Virus record (IMG/VR): IMGVR_UViG_3300046533_000085
Span: 1-32,098 of that record
Strand: one strand, 5' to 3'
From: a virus
DNA: 32,098 nt
Translations under genes and position numbers: made by a program
The notes under the pieces: generated by a model
What the model was told of the DNA's origin: nothing
The model's database searches: none
What the model saw: only the letters and a program-made list of their open reading frames with translations
Shown: piece after piece, positions 26,029-32,098 of the stretch
Numbering within the stretch: position 1 is the first letter of the stretch
How the letters are laid out: each line of letters starts with the position of its first letter

Positions 26029-26822
26029 GCAACAATCCGCGCATGGCGACGGCGGGCGGCTCGCCGCGCATGACCTCGGGCAAGGCGACCAGCGACGCCA
26101 CGCCGGTGACGCTTGAGGTGGTGGCCGGGCTGCCGGGGCCGCCGGGGCCGGTCGGACCAGCGGGCCCGGTCGGACCATCGGGGCCACAGGGGCCACAGGG
26201 CGAGTCGACCGGCGTGGTCGGGCCGACCGGCCCGATAGGACCGGCGGGGCCAACCGGCCCGACCGGCGCGACCGGCGCGCAAGGGCCGCAAGGCGTTCAA
26301 GGACCCATCGGCAACACCGGGCCACAGGGGCCGCAAGGCACAACCGGCGCGACCGGCGCAACCGGCCCGCCCGGCCCGGTGCCCGAGGCCCCAACGGATA
26401 GCGTCAATTATCTGCGCAACAATTCGGCGTGGGCCAGCCTCGACGCCATGTTTGCAACGGCGCTGCAATACCTCGGCAACACCGCCGGGAAAATTCTAAC
26501 CACGGATAAGGTGTGGGCGGCGGCGGTGCCGGTGGCGTTGAGCGGCACCACGGTTGCGCCGCCTTTCAACACCGGCATCGACTTTACTTGGACGCTGAGC
26601 GCGGCCAGCACCTTGAACAATCCGACCGGTGCCAAGGCCGGGCAAAAGGGCGTGATTTATCTGACGCCCGGCGGTTTCAATATCACGTCATGGGGCACGA
26701 TGTGGAAATTTGCTGGCGGCACCAAGCCAACGCTGACGGCGACCGGCGGCGCGCTCGACGCGATTTCCTACGCGTACAATGGCAGCGTTTGTATTTGTTC
26801 GTTCCTGGCCGACGTGAAATAA
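26025..26822 (+). CDS. Collagen-like tail fibre protein 2
   Basis: 265 residues from the ATG at 26025, overlapping the first fibre's stop. The N-terminus SPRMTSG...LEVVAGLPG parallels the preceding fibre, and residues 35-120 are collagen repeats of similar composition. The C-terminal part (about 121-265) is different: [18 protein letters not shown], then [27 protein letters not shown] and the closing block ([17 protein letters not shown]), a small beta head. It looks like a paralog that kept stalk and anchor but exchanged the tip. Confidence 0.85.
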   Translation: MSNNPRMATAGGSPRMTSGKATSDATPVTLEVVAGLPGPPGPVGPAGPVGPSGPQGPQGESTGVVGPTGPIGPAGPTGPTGATGAQGPQGVQGPIGNTGPQGPQGTTGATGATGPPGPVPEAPTDSVNYLRNNSAWASLDAMFATALQYLGNTAGKILTTDKVWAAAVPVALSGTTVAPPFNTGIDFTWTLSAASTLNNPTGAKAGQKGVIYLTPGGFNITSWGTMWKFAGGTKPTLTATGGALDAISYAYNGSVCICSFLADVK

Positions 26823-26823
26823 A

Positions 26824-28242
26824 ATGCTGGCCGGAAATATCCCGTTCATATCTGGTGCCGGTGTCGCGCCGATTGTCGATGCCAACACCGTCGCGCTACT
26901 GAAATGCGATGGCAAGATTGGCATCGTCAATCCGTCGTTTACTGATTACGTCAAGCCGTCGCGAACATACGGCACGGGGATCAATGGCGGCAGCGGCATC
27001 ATCAACCAATCTTCGATATTTGGATCGTGTTTTTTTACCGCCGGGGGCGGCGCGGGCTTAATGGCCCCGGTCAACGATCCGGCTTTTGATTTGACCGGGG
27101 ATTTCACCGTCGATTTTTGGCACGCTTGCGCCAACACCACATTTGCGGGCTTCGTCGTCGGGCGGCACAACGGCTATTTGGGCGGTAGAGTCGGCTGGTT
27201 TTTTTTCCAATCCGGCACCGACATGTATTTTTATGCAAGCTCAAACGGAACGAGCTATGACATTGCCAATGGGCTGTATTATTGGGCGGGCGTTGATACG
27301 AATTATCATCACTATGCGCTTTGCCGCAGCGTGTCCGCCGCCTCTTGGTACATTTATAAAGACGGCGTGCGCTCGGCGACTATTTCGAGTGCGCTCGCCC
27401 CGTTCAATCCGCCCGGCGTTAATTTTGCCGTCAATTTTTGCACCGATGGTGCCGGAAATCAAAACGGTGCTGGCGGCTGGTATGACGAAATTCGCATTTC
27501 CAATATCGCGCGATATGGTGCGGCGAATTTCACGCCGCAAACCACGCCGTACTATGGCCCGTTGAGCGGCGGCAACGATGCCGCAACAAAGTTTTTGTTT
27601 CACGCCGACGGTGCCAACGGCTCGACGAGCTTTGTCGACTCGGCTGCCGGGCGCATCGAACCGCATCCGCTCACCGCCAGCGGCACCGCGCAAATCAGCA
27701 CCGCACAATCTAAATTCGGCGGTTCGAGTCTGCGGCTGGACGGCTCGACGAATTGCCGCGTTAGCACGCCGTATAGTTCGGATTTCGACGTGCACCTTGG
27801 CGACTTTACGATTGAGTTTTGGTGGTATCCGACCGCCGATAGTCCTGGCGGCGTCCAAATTTGGGGCAAGCGATCCAGAACCGGACAGTATTGCTCGTTT
27901 ATGTTTTTTCAGATGGCGGGCAATGTGGTGCTTTACGCCAGTTCATCGGGCACTAGTTGGGATGGCTCGGCTGGTACGGCGGTCGGTGCGGCACCACTCA
28001 ATCAATGGACGCACTTTGTCGTCATGCGCAAGGATCGCCAGCTCAGATTTTTTCGCAACGGTGTGACGACTTTCGCGCCCGCCGGATGGAATATTTATTT
28101 GTGGCTGACAACGGATGACCTTTCGCTTGGCGGCACAGCGGGCGGTACCGATTGCGCAACCGGCTACCTTGACGAGGTGCGGATTTCCGACGTGGCGCGC
28201 TGGTCTGCGGATTTCACGCCGCCAACGGCAGCCTATACATGA
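26824..28242 (+). CDS. Tandem LamG/concanavalin A-like domain protein (putative adhesin)
   Basis: A 472-residue protein made of two LamG-type jelly-roll domains, about residues 20-245 and 255-472. Each has the entry (VALLKCDG / FLFHADG), the FTVDFWHA / FTIEFWWYP strand, the HHYALCR / WTHFVVMRK strand, a short DG or NGV turn and the exit YDEIRISNIARY / LDEVRISDVARW. LamG folds bind glycans or surface proteins, so this is a likely tip adhesin. It starts two bases after fibre 2 with only a weak ribosome-binding site, relying on coupling. Codon usage is visibly less GC-rich than in neighbouring genes, consistent with acquisition from another source. Confidence 0.87.
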   Translation: MLAGNIPFISGAGVAPIVDANTVALLKCDGKIGIVNPSFTDYVKPSRTYGTGINGGSGIINQSSIFGSCFFTAGGGAGLMAPVNDPAFDLTGDFTVDFWHACANTTFAGFVVGRHNGYLGGRVGWFFFQSGTDMYFYASSNGTSYDIANGLYYWAGVDTNYHHYALCRSVSAASWYIYKDGVRSATISSALAPFNPPGVNFAVNFCTDGAGNQNGAGGWYDEIRISNIARYGAANFTPQTTPYYGPLSGGNDAATKFLFHADGANGSTSFVDSAAGRIEPHPLTASGTAQISTAQSKFGGSSLRLDGSTNCRVSTPYSSDFDVHLGDFTIEFWWYPTADSPGGVQIWGKRSRTGQYCSFMFFQMAGNVVLYASSSGTSWDGSAGTAVGAAPLNQWTHFVVMRKDRQLRFFRNGVTTFAPAGWNIYLWLTTDDLSLGGTAGGTDCATGYLDEVRISDVARWSADFTPPTAAYT

Positions 28243-28526
28243 TGACCATCGCGCGATCATTCTTCAAGGAAAACGCGACGCTGGTTTATTTTCTGATCGC
28301 GCAAGCCATCGCACTCGGTGCCGCTGGCGCTTCCATGCTGGCCTATTCGGTGCGGCTTGAGACTCGAGTCAACACGCTTGAGGTTCGCGGATCGCCACAC
28401 CTTAACGACATCAACAATCGCCTAACCGTGCTGGAAAGCACCACGCGGGACAACAAGCGCAGCATTGACCGGATGGTCGATGTGATGACGAAAGAGCTAC
28501 ACGTGTCGCCGACGAGGGACAGATGA
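28239..28526 (+). CDS. Single-TM coiled-coil protein (possible holin or spanin-type lysis protein)
   Basis: A 95-residue protein with one transmembrane helix (about residues 14-36, TLVYFLIAQAIALGAAGASML) and a hydrophilic coiled-coil C-terminus (RLETRVNTLEVRG, INNRLTVLESTTRD, IDRMVDVMTKEL). It overlaps both the LamG gene stop (ATGATGA) and the endolysin start, so its likely job is in lysis: either releasing the endolysin as a holin or acting as an inner-membrane spanin-like protein. The sequence does not discriminate. No separate Rz/Rz1 pair is seen nearby. Confidence 0.65.
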   Translation: MMTIARSFFKENATLVYFLIAQAIALGAAGASMLAYSVRLETRVNTLEVRGSPHLNDINNRLTVLESTTRDNKRSIDRMVDVMTKELHVSPTRDR

Positions 28527-29062
28527 ACTATGACGTGACGGCGGTTGTCATCAGCTCGGCGCACGGCAAGATCGTGCGCGGCGCAAGCGGGGTCATCGAC
28601 GAGGTCGACGAGGCCCGCCGCGTGGTCGAGCATCTGGCCGACGAGCTGATCGCGCGCGGCGTTGTCGTTGATGTGTTTCACGAAGACATTGCAAAAACGC
28701 CGAGCGAAAATTTGCGCCGCATCGTCGACGCGCACAACAGCCGCGACCGCGATCTCGACGTGTCGGTGCATTTCAATGCGTTCGATGGCAAGGCACACGG
28801 CGTCGAGGTTTGCTATGTGTCGCAACACGATCTCGCCGCCGAGGTGTCGGCAGCCATCGCCGGATGCGGCTTCACGGATCGCGGCCCCAAGCACCGGCCC
28901 AACCTGTATTTTCTCAACCACACCGACGAGCCCGCGATCCTAATCGAGGTGTGTTTTTGCGACAACGCGGGCGACGCCGCGATTTATCAGCAACAATTCC
29001 ACAAGATTTGTTGCGCGATTGCTGATGCGCTGGTCGCCAAACCTGATACGGTAGCCGTGTAA
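28523..29062 (+). CDS. N-acetylmuramoyl-L-alanine amidase endolysin (Amidase_3)
   Basis: 179 residues. The Amidase_3 zinc-hydrolase core is complete: His14 in ISSAHGK, Glu30 in DEVDEARRV, His83 in SVHFNA and the catalytic Glu142 in AILIEVCFCDN. The enzyme cuts the bond between N-acetylmuramic acid and L-alanine in peptidoglycan. It has no signal peptide, so release depends on a membrane-permeabilising partner, presumably the overlapping upstream gene. No separate cell-wall-binding domain is present, as is usual for Gram-negative phages. Confidence 0.93.
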   Translation: MNYDVTAVVISSAHGKIVRGASGVIDEVDEARRVVEHLADELIARGVVVDVFHEDIAKTPSENLRRIVDAHNSRDRDLDVSVHFNAFDGKAHGVEVCYVSQHDLAAEVSAAIAGCGFTDRGPKHRPNLYFLNHTDEPAILIEVCFCDNAGDAAIYQQQFHKICCAIADALVAKPDTVAV

Positions 29063-29087
29063 TTTTCTCAAACAAAGGTACACCAAA

Positions 29088-29807
29088 ATGAAGCGCATCT
29101 TACTCGCGGGCGCAATCCTTTGCGCCTTGGCAATGTCGGCTCAGGCCGACGCGCTCAACAATCTGAGCATCGCTGTGTTGCCTGACGCTCAGGTGGTGCC
29201 GCAATCGATCAGCGATCCTTGCATCATCTGCGCGACCAACGTCGGCGGACAACCCGCAGGATTTGGGTTTAATAATTTCAACTCGACCGGCAACGATAGC
29301 TCGTTCAATCTGTTTTCAAGCAACATCACCGGGGCATTCGGCAACGGCGACCAGACCACGGTGACGCCATACACCGGGGGTCAGCTCCGCACCTTCCTGC
29401 AAGGGCTCGGCGATCTTGGCCTCACCTTTGGCGTCGCCGTCGATGTCAATTCGACCAGCGCCAAGTCGGAGGTGCTGACCGCGTTCCGTTTGATCGACCT
29501 CGACGCGCCGGTCGGTCAGCGAGTCATCTTTGATCTATCCACTCCATTCGCGATGCCCGACATCCGCAACGGCAACGGCAGCGCCGACTACCTGATCACC
29601 GGATTCAATCTGTCGAGCGTCGGCATCAACGACCGGCTGTTGTTTCAAGCAAGTTGGGATCACGCGGTCGACGGCGGCGAATCGTTCTACATTGTGCCGC
29701 AGCTCGCGGCGGTGCCGGGGCCCATCGTCGGGGCCGGGCTGCCCGGTATGCTGGCCGCGTTGCTGGCGATGCTCGGGCTGCGCTGGCGGCGACGCCTAGT
29801 CGCCTAG
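29088..29807 (+). CDS. Exported protein with PEP-CTERM-like C-terminal sorting signal
   Basis: A 239-residue protein with an N-terminal signal peptide (MKRILLAGAILCALAMSAQA, predicted cut after AQA), a Ser/Asn/Gly-rich beta-type body (residues 23-208), and a tripartite C-terminus: VPGPIVGAGLPG, a hydrophobic helix (MLAALLAMLGL) and a basic RWRRR cluster. That arrangement is the PEP-CTERM/exosortase-type sorting layout, in the VPGPI variant I associate with Bradyrhizobium relatives. AAAGGT precedes the ATG. It lies outside the lysis operon and has no virion role apparent, so it is likely lysogenic cargo (moron). The body contains Cys44 and Cys47 (CIICATN). Confidence 0.75.
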   Translation: MKRILLAGAILCALAMSAQADALNNLSIAVLPDAQVVPQSISDPCIICATNVGGQPAGFGFNNFNSTGNDSSFNLFSSNITGAFGNGDQTTVTPYTGGQLRTFLQGLGDLGLTFGVAVDVNSTSAKSEVLTAFRLIDLDAPVGQRVIFDLSTPFAMPDIRNGNGSADYLITGFNLSSVGINDRLLFQASWDHAVDGGESFYIVPQLAAVPGPIVGAGLPGMLAALLAMLGLRWRRRLVA

Positions 29808-30017
29808 CTCGCTTTCGTCGACGGGCTCATATGCGCCGGGCAAAACCCGGATCGGATCGAGCCCGTTTTTGATCCGCGTCGGGTTGACGCGCTCGACGCA
29901 GAACATGCAGATCGGTTGCTTGACGCCGTTGTGGCGATAGCTTGGCACGCGGATCGGGTTATAGGAAAACACGCGACCGCAGCCAAGGCACGGGCCCATT
30001 ACAAAATAATAGCCCAT
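29796..30017 (-). CDS. Small CxxC zinc-finger-like protein
   Basis: A 73-residue protein read leftward from the ATG at 30017-30015. It has CLGCGR (Cys10, Cys13) and CMFCVE (Cys37, Cys40), a four-cysteine zinc-ribbon arrangement, and an acidic C-terminus. A start of TYR/aromatic-rich MGYYFVMGP precedes it. The gene ends 12 bases inside the convergent exported-protein gene. It is the last of three reverse-strand genes; its start codon lies within a palindrome directly after the stop of the upstream gene. Function unknown, and resemblance to the zinc protein at 24357 is limited to Cys spacing. Confidence 0.65.
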   Translation of the reverse strand: MGYYFVMGPCLGCGRVFSYNPIRVPSYRHNGVKQPICMFCVERVNPTRIKNGLDPIRVLPGAYEPVDESELGD

Positions 30018-30026
30018 GTCATGGGC
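30012..30026. repeat. Perfect palindrome covering a start codon
   Basis: GCCCATG-T-CATGGGC (7-bp arms) includes the TGA stop of one reverse-strand gene and the ATG of the next. Read as RNA it could form a hairpin that hides the start codon until the upstream gene is translated. Confidence 0.45.
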
Positions 30027-30357
30027 CCGGCCATTTGGGGTTGCGGGTCGGATAGGTCAGCCCCTCGCCGAATATCCATTCGGCGTTGGTGCTGTCACCG
30101 CCATCGGTGATGATAACGCGCGCGGTGGTGCCGATCTGCGCGCCGACGCTTCGCGTGTAATGATTGAACGCGTCGAATGCCTCTTTGGCGGTGACGTAGC
30201 GGCGCACGTATTCGTAAGAGCCGTCAGCGAAAAACTGGCACACCGAAAACTCGGCGCGCTCGATCCGAGGCTCGCCGACCGCGTCGGCGATGGCGTTGTG
30301 TAACACCTCGGGCATGTTGCAAAACCCGATCACGGTGACGCCTTTCGGTGGTTTCAT
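30019..30357 (-). CDS. Hypothetical protein of reverse-strand cargo operon
   Basis: A 112-residue soluble protein read leftward from the ATG at 30357-30355. It starts four bases after the upstream gene's stop and ends one base before the next ATG, consistent with an operon. Visible pattern: strand VTVIGFCNMPE, strand/loop FSVCQFFADGSYEYVRRYV, helix AKEAFDAFNHYTRSV, strand ARVIITDGGD. This alpha/beta layout does not match a family I recognise. It has no signal peptide or membrane segment. Function not assigned. Confidence 0.65.
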   Translation of the reverse strand: MKPPKGVTVIGFCNMPEVLHNAIADAVGEPRIERAEFSVCQFFADGSYEYVRRYVTAKEAFDAFNHYTRSVGAQIGTTARVIITDGGDSTNAEWIFGEGLTYPTRNPKWPGP

Positions 30358-30361
30358 TTGC

Positions 30362-30658
30362 CTAATGCTTTCGCCATTCCGGCGGCACTCTGCCGGATCG
30401 CTTGATAATTTCCTCGACGCTCGGCTCGACCAGCGCGGTCACCGTGTCGATGTGCAATTGCAGTATCTCGTCGCGCATGGCCGGATGGTGCCCGGCGATC
30501 AACAACGCCACCAGATCGGCGAGCGCGCCGCCGACCACGCCGGGATCGCGACCGGACAATAGCGGCATAATGCTGCGCGATAGCTTAAGCGCGTCGATGG
30601 TCAGCTTGTCGACGTGGCGGCGGCGGCGCATTCTCCAAGCTGTATCCCTGGCTGGCAT
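30362..30658 (-). CDS. Hypothetical helical protein, first gene of reverse cargo operon
   Basis: 98 residues from the ATG at 30658-30656, preferred over an upstream in-frame TTG at 30682 because of the AGGTGAG ribosome-binding site just ahead. The N-terminus is strongly basic (RDTAWRMRRRRHVDKL); the remainder is helical and hydrophobic in parts (GGALADLVALLIAGHHPAM, LHIDTVTALVEPSVEEIIKR) without a clear membrane span. A candidate promoter lies upstream at 30716-30686. No recognised domain; the basic start could be nucleic-acid-binding, which is speculative. Confidence 0.62.
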   Translation of the reverse strand: MPARDTAWRMRRRRHVDKLTIDALKLSRSIMPLLSGRDPGVVGGALADLVALLIAGHHPAMRDEILQLHIDTVTALVEPSVEEIIKRSGRVPPEWRKH

Positions 30659-30685
30659 CCGCTCACCTCGCCGGTTGTTCAAGTA

Positions 30686-30716
30686 ATTTTAACCGCCAAC
30701 CTTGGGCCCCGGTCAA
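30686..30716 (-). promoter_or_regulatory. Candidate sigma70-type promoter for the reverse cargo operon
   Basis: On the reverse strand TTGACC (30716-30711, five of six consensus bases) and TAAAAT (30691-30686, five of six) are separated by 19 bases. Transcription would begin near 30680, shortly before the AGGTGAG and ATG at 30658. The spacing is longer than ideal. The -35 box lies in the loop side of the terminator hairpin at 30705-30737. Confidence 0.45.
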
Positions 30717-30737
30717 GATGCCGGGGCCTCTTTTTTT
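30705..30737 (+). terminator. Rho-independent terminator facing the integrase 3' end
   Basis: Perfect 8-bp stem GGCCCCGG (30705-30712) with CCGGGGCC (30721-30728), loop TCAAGATG, then TCTTTTTTT (30729-30737). The T-tract orientation stops rightward transcripts, so it would protect the leftward integrase gene from antisense read-through from the late operon. It has no T-tract for leftward transcripts. Confidence 0.75.
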
Positions 30738-30744
30738 GTGTAAT

Positions 30745-32067
30745 TTACGCCGCCTTGAATTGCACGACTCTACCGTCGTCGCCACGGCGCGCCATGCCGT
30801 CGAGCCGGTCGGCCCAATGCTGCAACATCTTGGCGCGGGTCTTGAGCAAGGCGGCATCGTTGTAATCGGCGCGGGTATCGTTGTCGACGTGGGCAAGCTG
30901 TAGCTCGATGATTTCGCTCGGCCACCGCTTGCTGTCGTCGTCGCGCACCTCGCTGTTGAGCATGGTCGAGGCGACCGAGCGCAGCCCGTGGGCACATTGC
31001 TCGGTCGCGGTGTCATAGCCGAGCGAGCGCAGCGCCTTGTTAAGCGCAACCTCGGACATGCCTTGGTCGACCGTGCCGCCGAACAGCTTGCGCTCGGCCC
31101 CGTCGACCGAGAATATCCAGCGGCCCTTGCCGGTCAGCTTGTGCATCCGCTTCAACAGGGCAAGCGCCTGATCGGATAGCGGCACGTGATGCTCTAGCCG
31201 CATTTTCATTTTCGCGGCGGGGATGACCCAAACCCGTTCGGTCCAATCGATCTCGGACCATTCGGCGTTGGTGCATTCGCCGGGCCGCACCATCGTCAGC
31301 ACCGTAAATTTAAGCGCCTCGCGACCGAACACGCCGTTATAGCGGTTGATGTCGCGCCACAGCTTGGTGACCTTGGTAAGCTTTTGCTTATCGGTGCCGG
31401 ATCGGGTCACCGCCGGGCGCTTTTGCTTGCGGTCACCGGCCCGCTTGTTGGTGGTGGCCAGATGCGAAAGCACCGGCTGCGCCACGTCATACTTGATGAG
31501 GTCTTGGGCGATGCACCATTGCAAGATGCGCGAGGTGAATCGCGTGACGCGGCCCGCATAGTCGAGGCTGAGATCGGCGCGCACCGCCGCGACCATCGCA
31601 AAGATGTGCTTGGTGGTGAGGTCGGCGATCAGATGCTTGCCGAGATCGGCTTGCAGCCGGTTCAACAGGAAGCGATTCTTGGTCAGCGTGCGCGGGGCCA
31701 TCGGCGGATCGAAATTGACCATTTCGGATTGAAACCATTGCTCGCTCATCGCCTGAAAGCTACGGGCGGCGGCAGCCACCTTGTCCTTTCTGATGTCGGC
31801 CTTGACGGTGTGCGGATCGAGGCCGCCGTCGACCAGCGCCTTGAGCCGGTCGCGCTCGGTGCGCGCCTCGCTGAGCTTCATGGCCGGATAGGGCTTGATC
31901 GCCGCGATGGTGTCCTTGAGCGTCGCCGGATGCTTGTAGCGGAAATACCAAACTTTGGCGGTCGGCCACACGTACAGATAAAGCCCGCCGCCATCGTTGA
32001 GCTTGGTCAGCTTGTCGCCTTTGGTTTTGGCGGCTTGGCACGCGGTGTCGGTCAGATGGGTTTTCAT
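30745..32067 (-). CDS. int: Tyrosine integrase (P4-like, DUF4102 arm-binding domain)
   Basis: 440 residues from the ATG at 32067-32065, which has AGGA just upstream; a TTG five codons earlier is less likely. The N-terminal DUF4102-type arm-binding domain shows LNDGGGLYLYVWPTAKVWYFRY and the PAMKLSEARTERDRLKALVDGGLDP block (in continuous order). The core-binding domain spans about 100-205. The catalytic domain has Arg261 (MVRPGE), Lys286 (AAKMKM), His360 and Arg363 (AHGLRS), His393 (LAHVD) and nucleophile Tyr402 (ADYNDA), so all expected residues are present. It integrates and, with an excisionase not seen here, excises the prophage. Enzymes of this class commonly target tRNA genes. Confidence 0.95.
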   Translation of the reverse strand: MKTHLTDTACQAAKTKGDKLTKLNDGGGLYLYVWPTAKVWYFRYKHPATLKDTIAAIKPYPAMKLSEARTERDRLKALVDGGLDPHTVKADIRKDKVAAAARSFQAMSEQWFQSEMVNFDPPMAPRTLTKNRFLLNRLQADLGKHLIADLTTKHIFAMVAAVRADLSLDYAGRVTRFTSRILQWCIAQDLIKYDVAQPVLSHLATTNKRAGDRKQKRPAVTRSGTDKQKLTKVTKLWRDINRYNGVFGREALKFTVLTMVRPGECTNAEWSEIDWTERVWVIPAAKMKMRLEHHVPLSDQALALLKRMHKLTGKGRWIFSVDGAERKLFGGTVDQGMSEVALNKALRSLGYDTATEQCAHGLRSVASTMLNSEVRDDDSKRWPSEIIELQLAHVDNDTRADYNDAALLKTRAKMLQHWADRLDGMARRGDDGRVVQFKAA

Positions 32068-32076
32068 GGGAGTCCT

Positions 32077-32098
32077 GTTCAATTCCGGTCGGAGCCTT
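32077..32098 (+). other. tRNA 3'-end-like sequence, candidate attachment core
   Basis: GTTCAATTCC (32077-32086) matches the T-loop/B-box consensus of tRNA genes and is followed by GGTCGGAGCC, the length and character of a T-stem plus acceptor 3' strand. It lies directly upstream of the integrase, where att cores of tRNA-targeting phages usually sit. The 5' T-stem pairs imperfectly, as expected if the sequence to its left is phage DNA. The window ends before this can be confirmed. Confidence 0.4.

Noticed and set aside
24990-26400. Repetitive GGG-CC rich DNA considered as a CRISPR-like or satellite array
   Set aside because: The repeats are imperfect 9-base codon patterns encoding Gly-X-Y collagen triplets, with no spacer structure.
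22773-28242. Diversity-generating retroelement target in the fibre tips
   Set aside because: No reverse transcriptase, template repeat or C-type-lectin-like variable region is visible in the window.

Overview
The window is almost entirely the structural and integration end of a temperate tailed-phage genome (prophage). It is strongly GC-rich throughout. The exported protein at 29088-29807 ends in a VPGPI-type C-terminal sorting tail of a kind I associate with Bradyrhizobium and relatives. An alphaproteobacterial (Hyphomicrobiales / Nitrobacteraceae-like) host is therefore the best guess; this is inference, because no host housekeeping gene is present.

Layout. 129-2865: two-TM membrane protein, P27-type small terminase, large terminase and a small protein with a double-psi beta-barrel (RlpA-like) signature, closed by a strong intrinsic terminator. 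2991-3230: a lone reverse-strand coiled-coil gene. 3458-10925: HK97-type head genes (prohead protease fused to major capsid protein, portal, collagen-like protein, gp6-like connector, F-like zinc protein, neck/tail-completion proteins, DUF2635). 10983-22760: a Mu-type contractile tail in canonical Mu order: sheath, tube, gp41-like chaperone with a -1 frameshift extension, two tandem tape-measure paralogs, gpN split into two genes, gpP/gp44 hub, gp45, gp46, gp47 (baseplate J), gp48. 22773-28242: host-recognition block: beta-helix spike, zinc ribbon, Ig-like protein, two collagen-like fibres with a shared N-terminus, and a tandem LamG protein. 28239-29062: lysis (TM/coiled-coil membrane protein and Amidase_3 endolysin). 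29088-30658: cargo: an exported protein with a PEP-CTERM-like tail and a convergent three-gene reverse-strand operon with its own candidate promoter. 30745-32067: tyrosine integrase on the reverse strand, with tRNA T-arm-like sequence at the extreme right edge that may be the attachment core.

How it works together. The terminase packages DNA through the portal into an HK97-fold capsid matured by the fused protease. A Mu-like contractile tail is built on a tape measure whose C-terminal domains look like peptidoglycan-active enzymes, and the fibres recognise the host. Most late genes overlap by 1-4 bases (ATGA or TGATG), implying long translationally coupled operons. No repressor, replication or regulatory genes are in view, so the early region should lie left of base 1.

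The most notable observation is the pair of tape-measure paralogs at 13432-17388. They share N-terminal body, linker and C-terminal tail but carry different central cargo domains: a Tlde1/DUF2778-like L,D-transpeptidase-type Cys/His motif in the first and a phage-tail lysozyme domain in the second. Other points of interest are the protease-capsid fusion placed upstream of the portal gene, a textbook T_TTT_TTC slippery site, the RlpA-like gene in the packaging operon, and the sorting-signal cargo protein.
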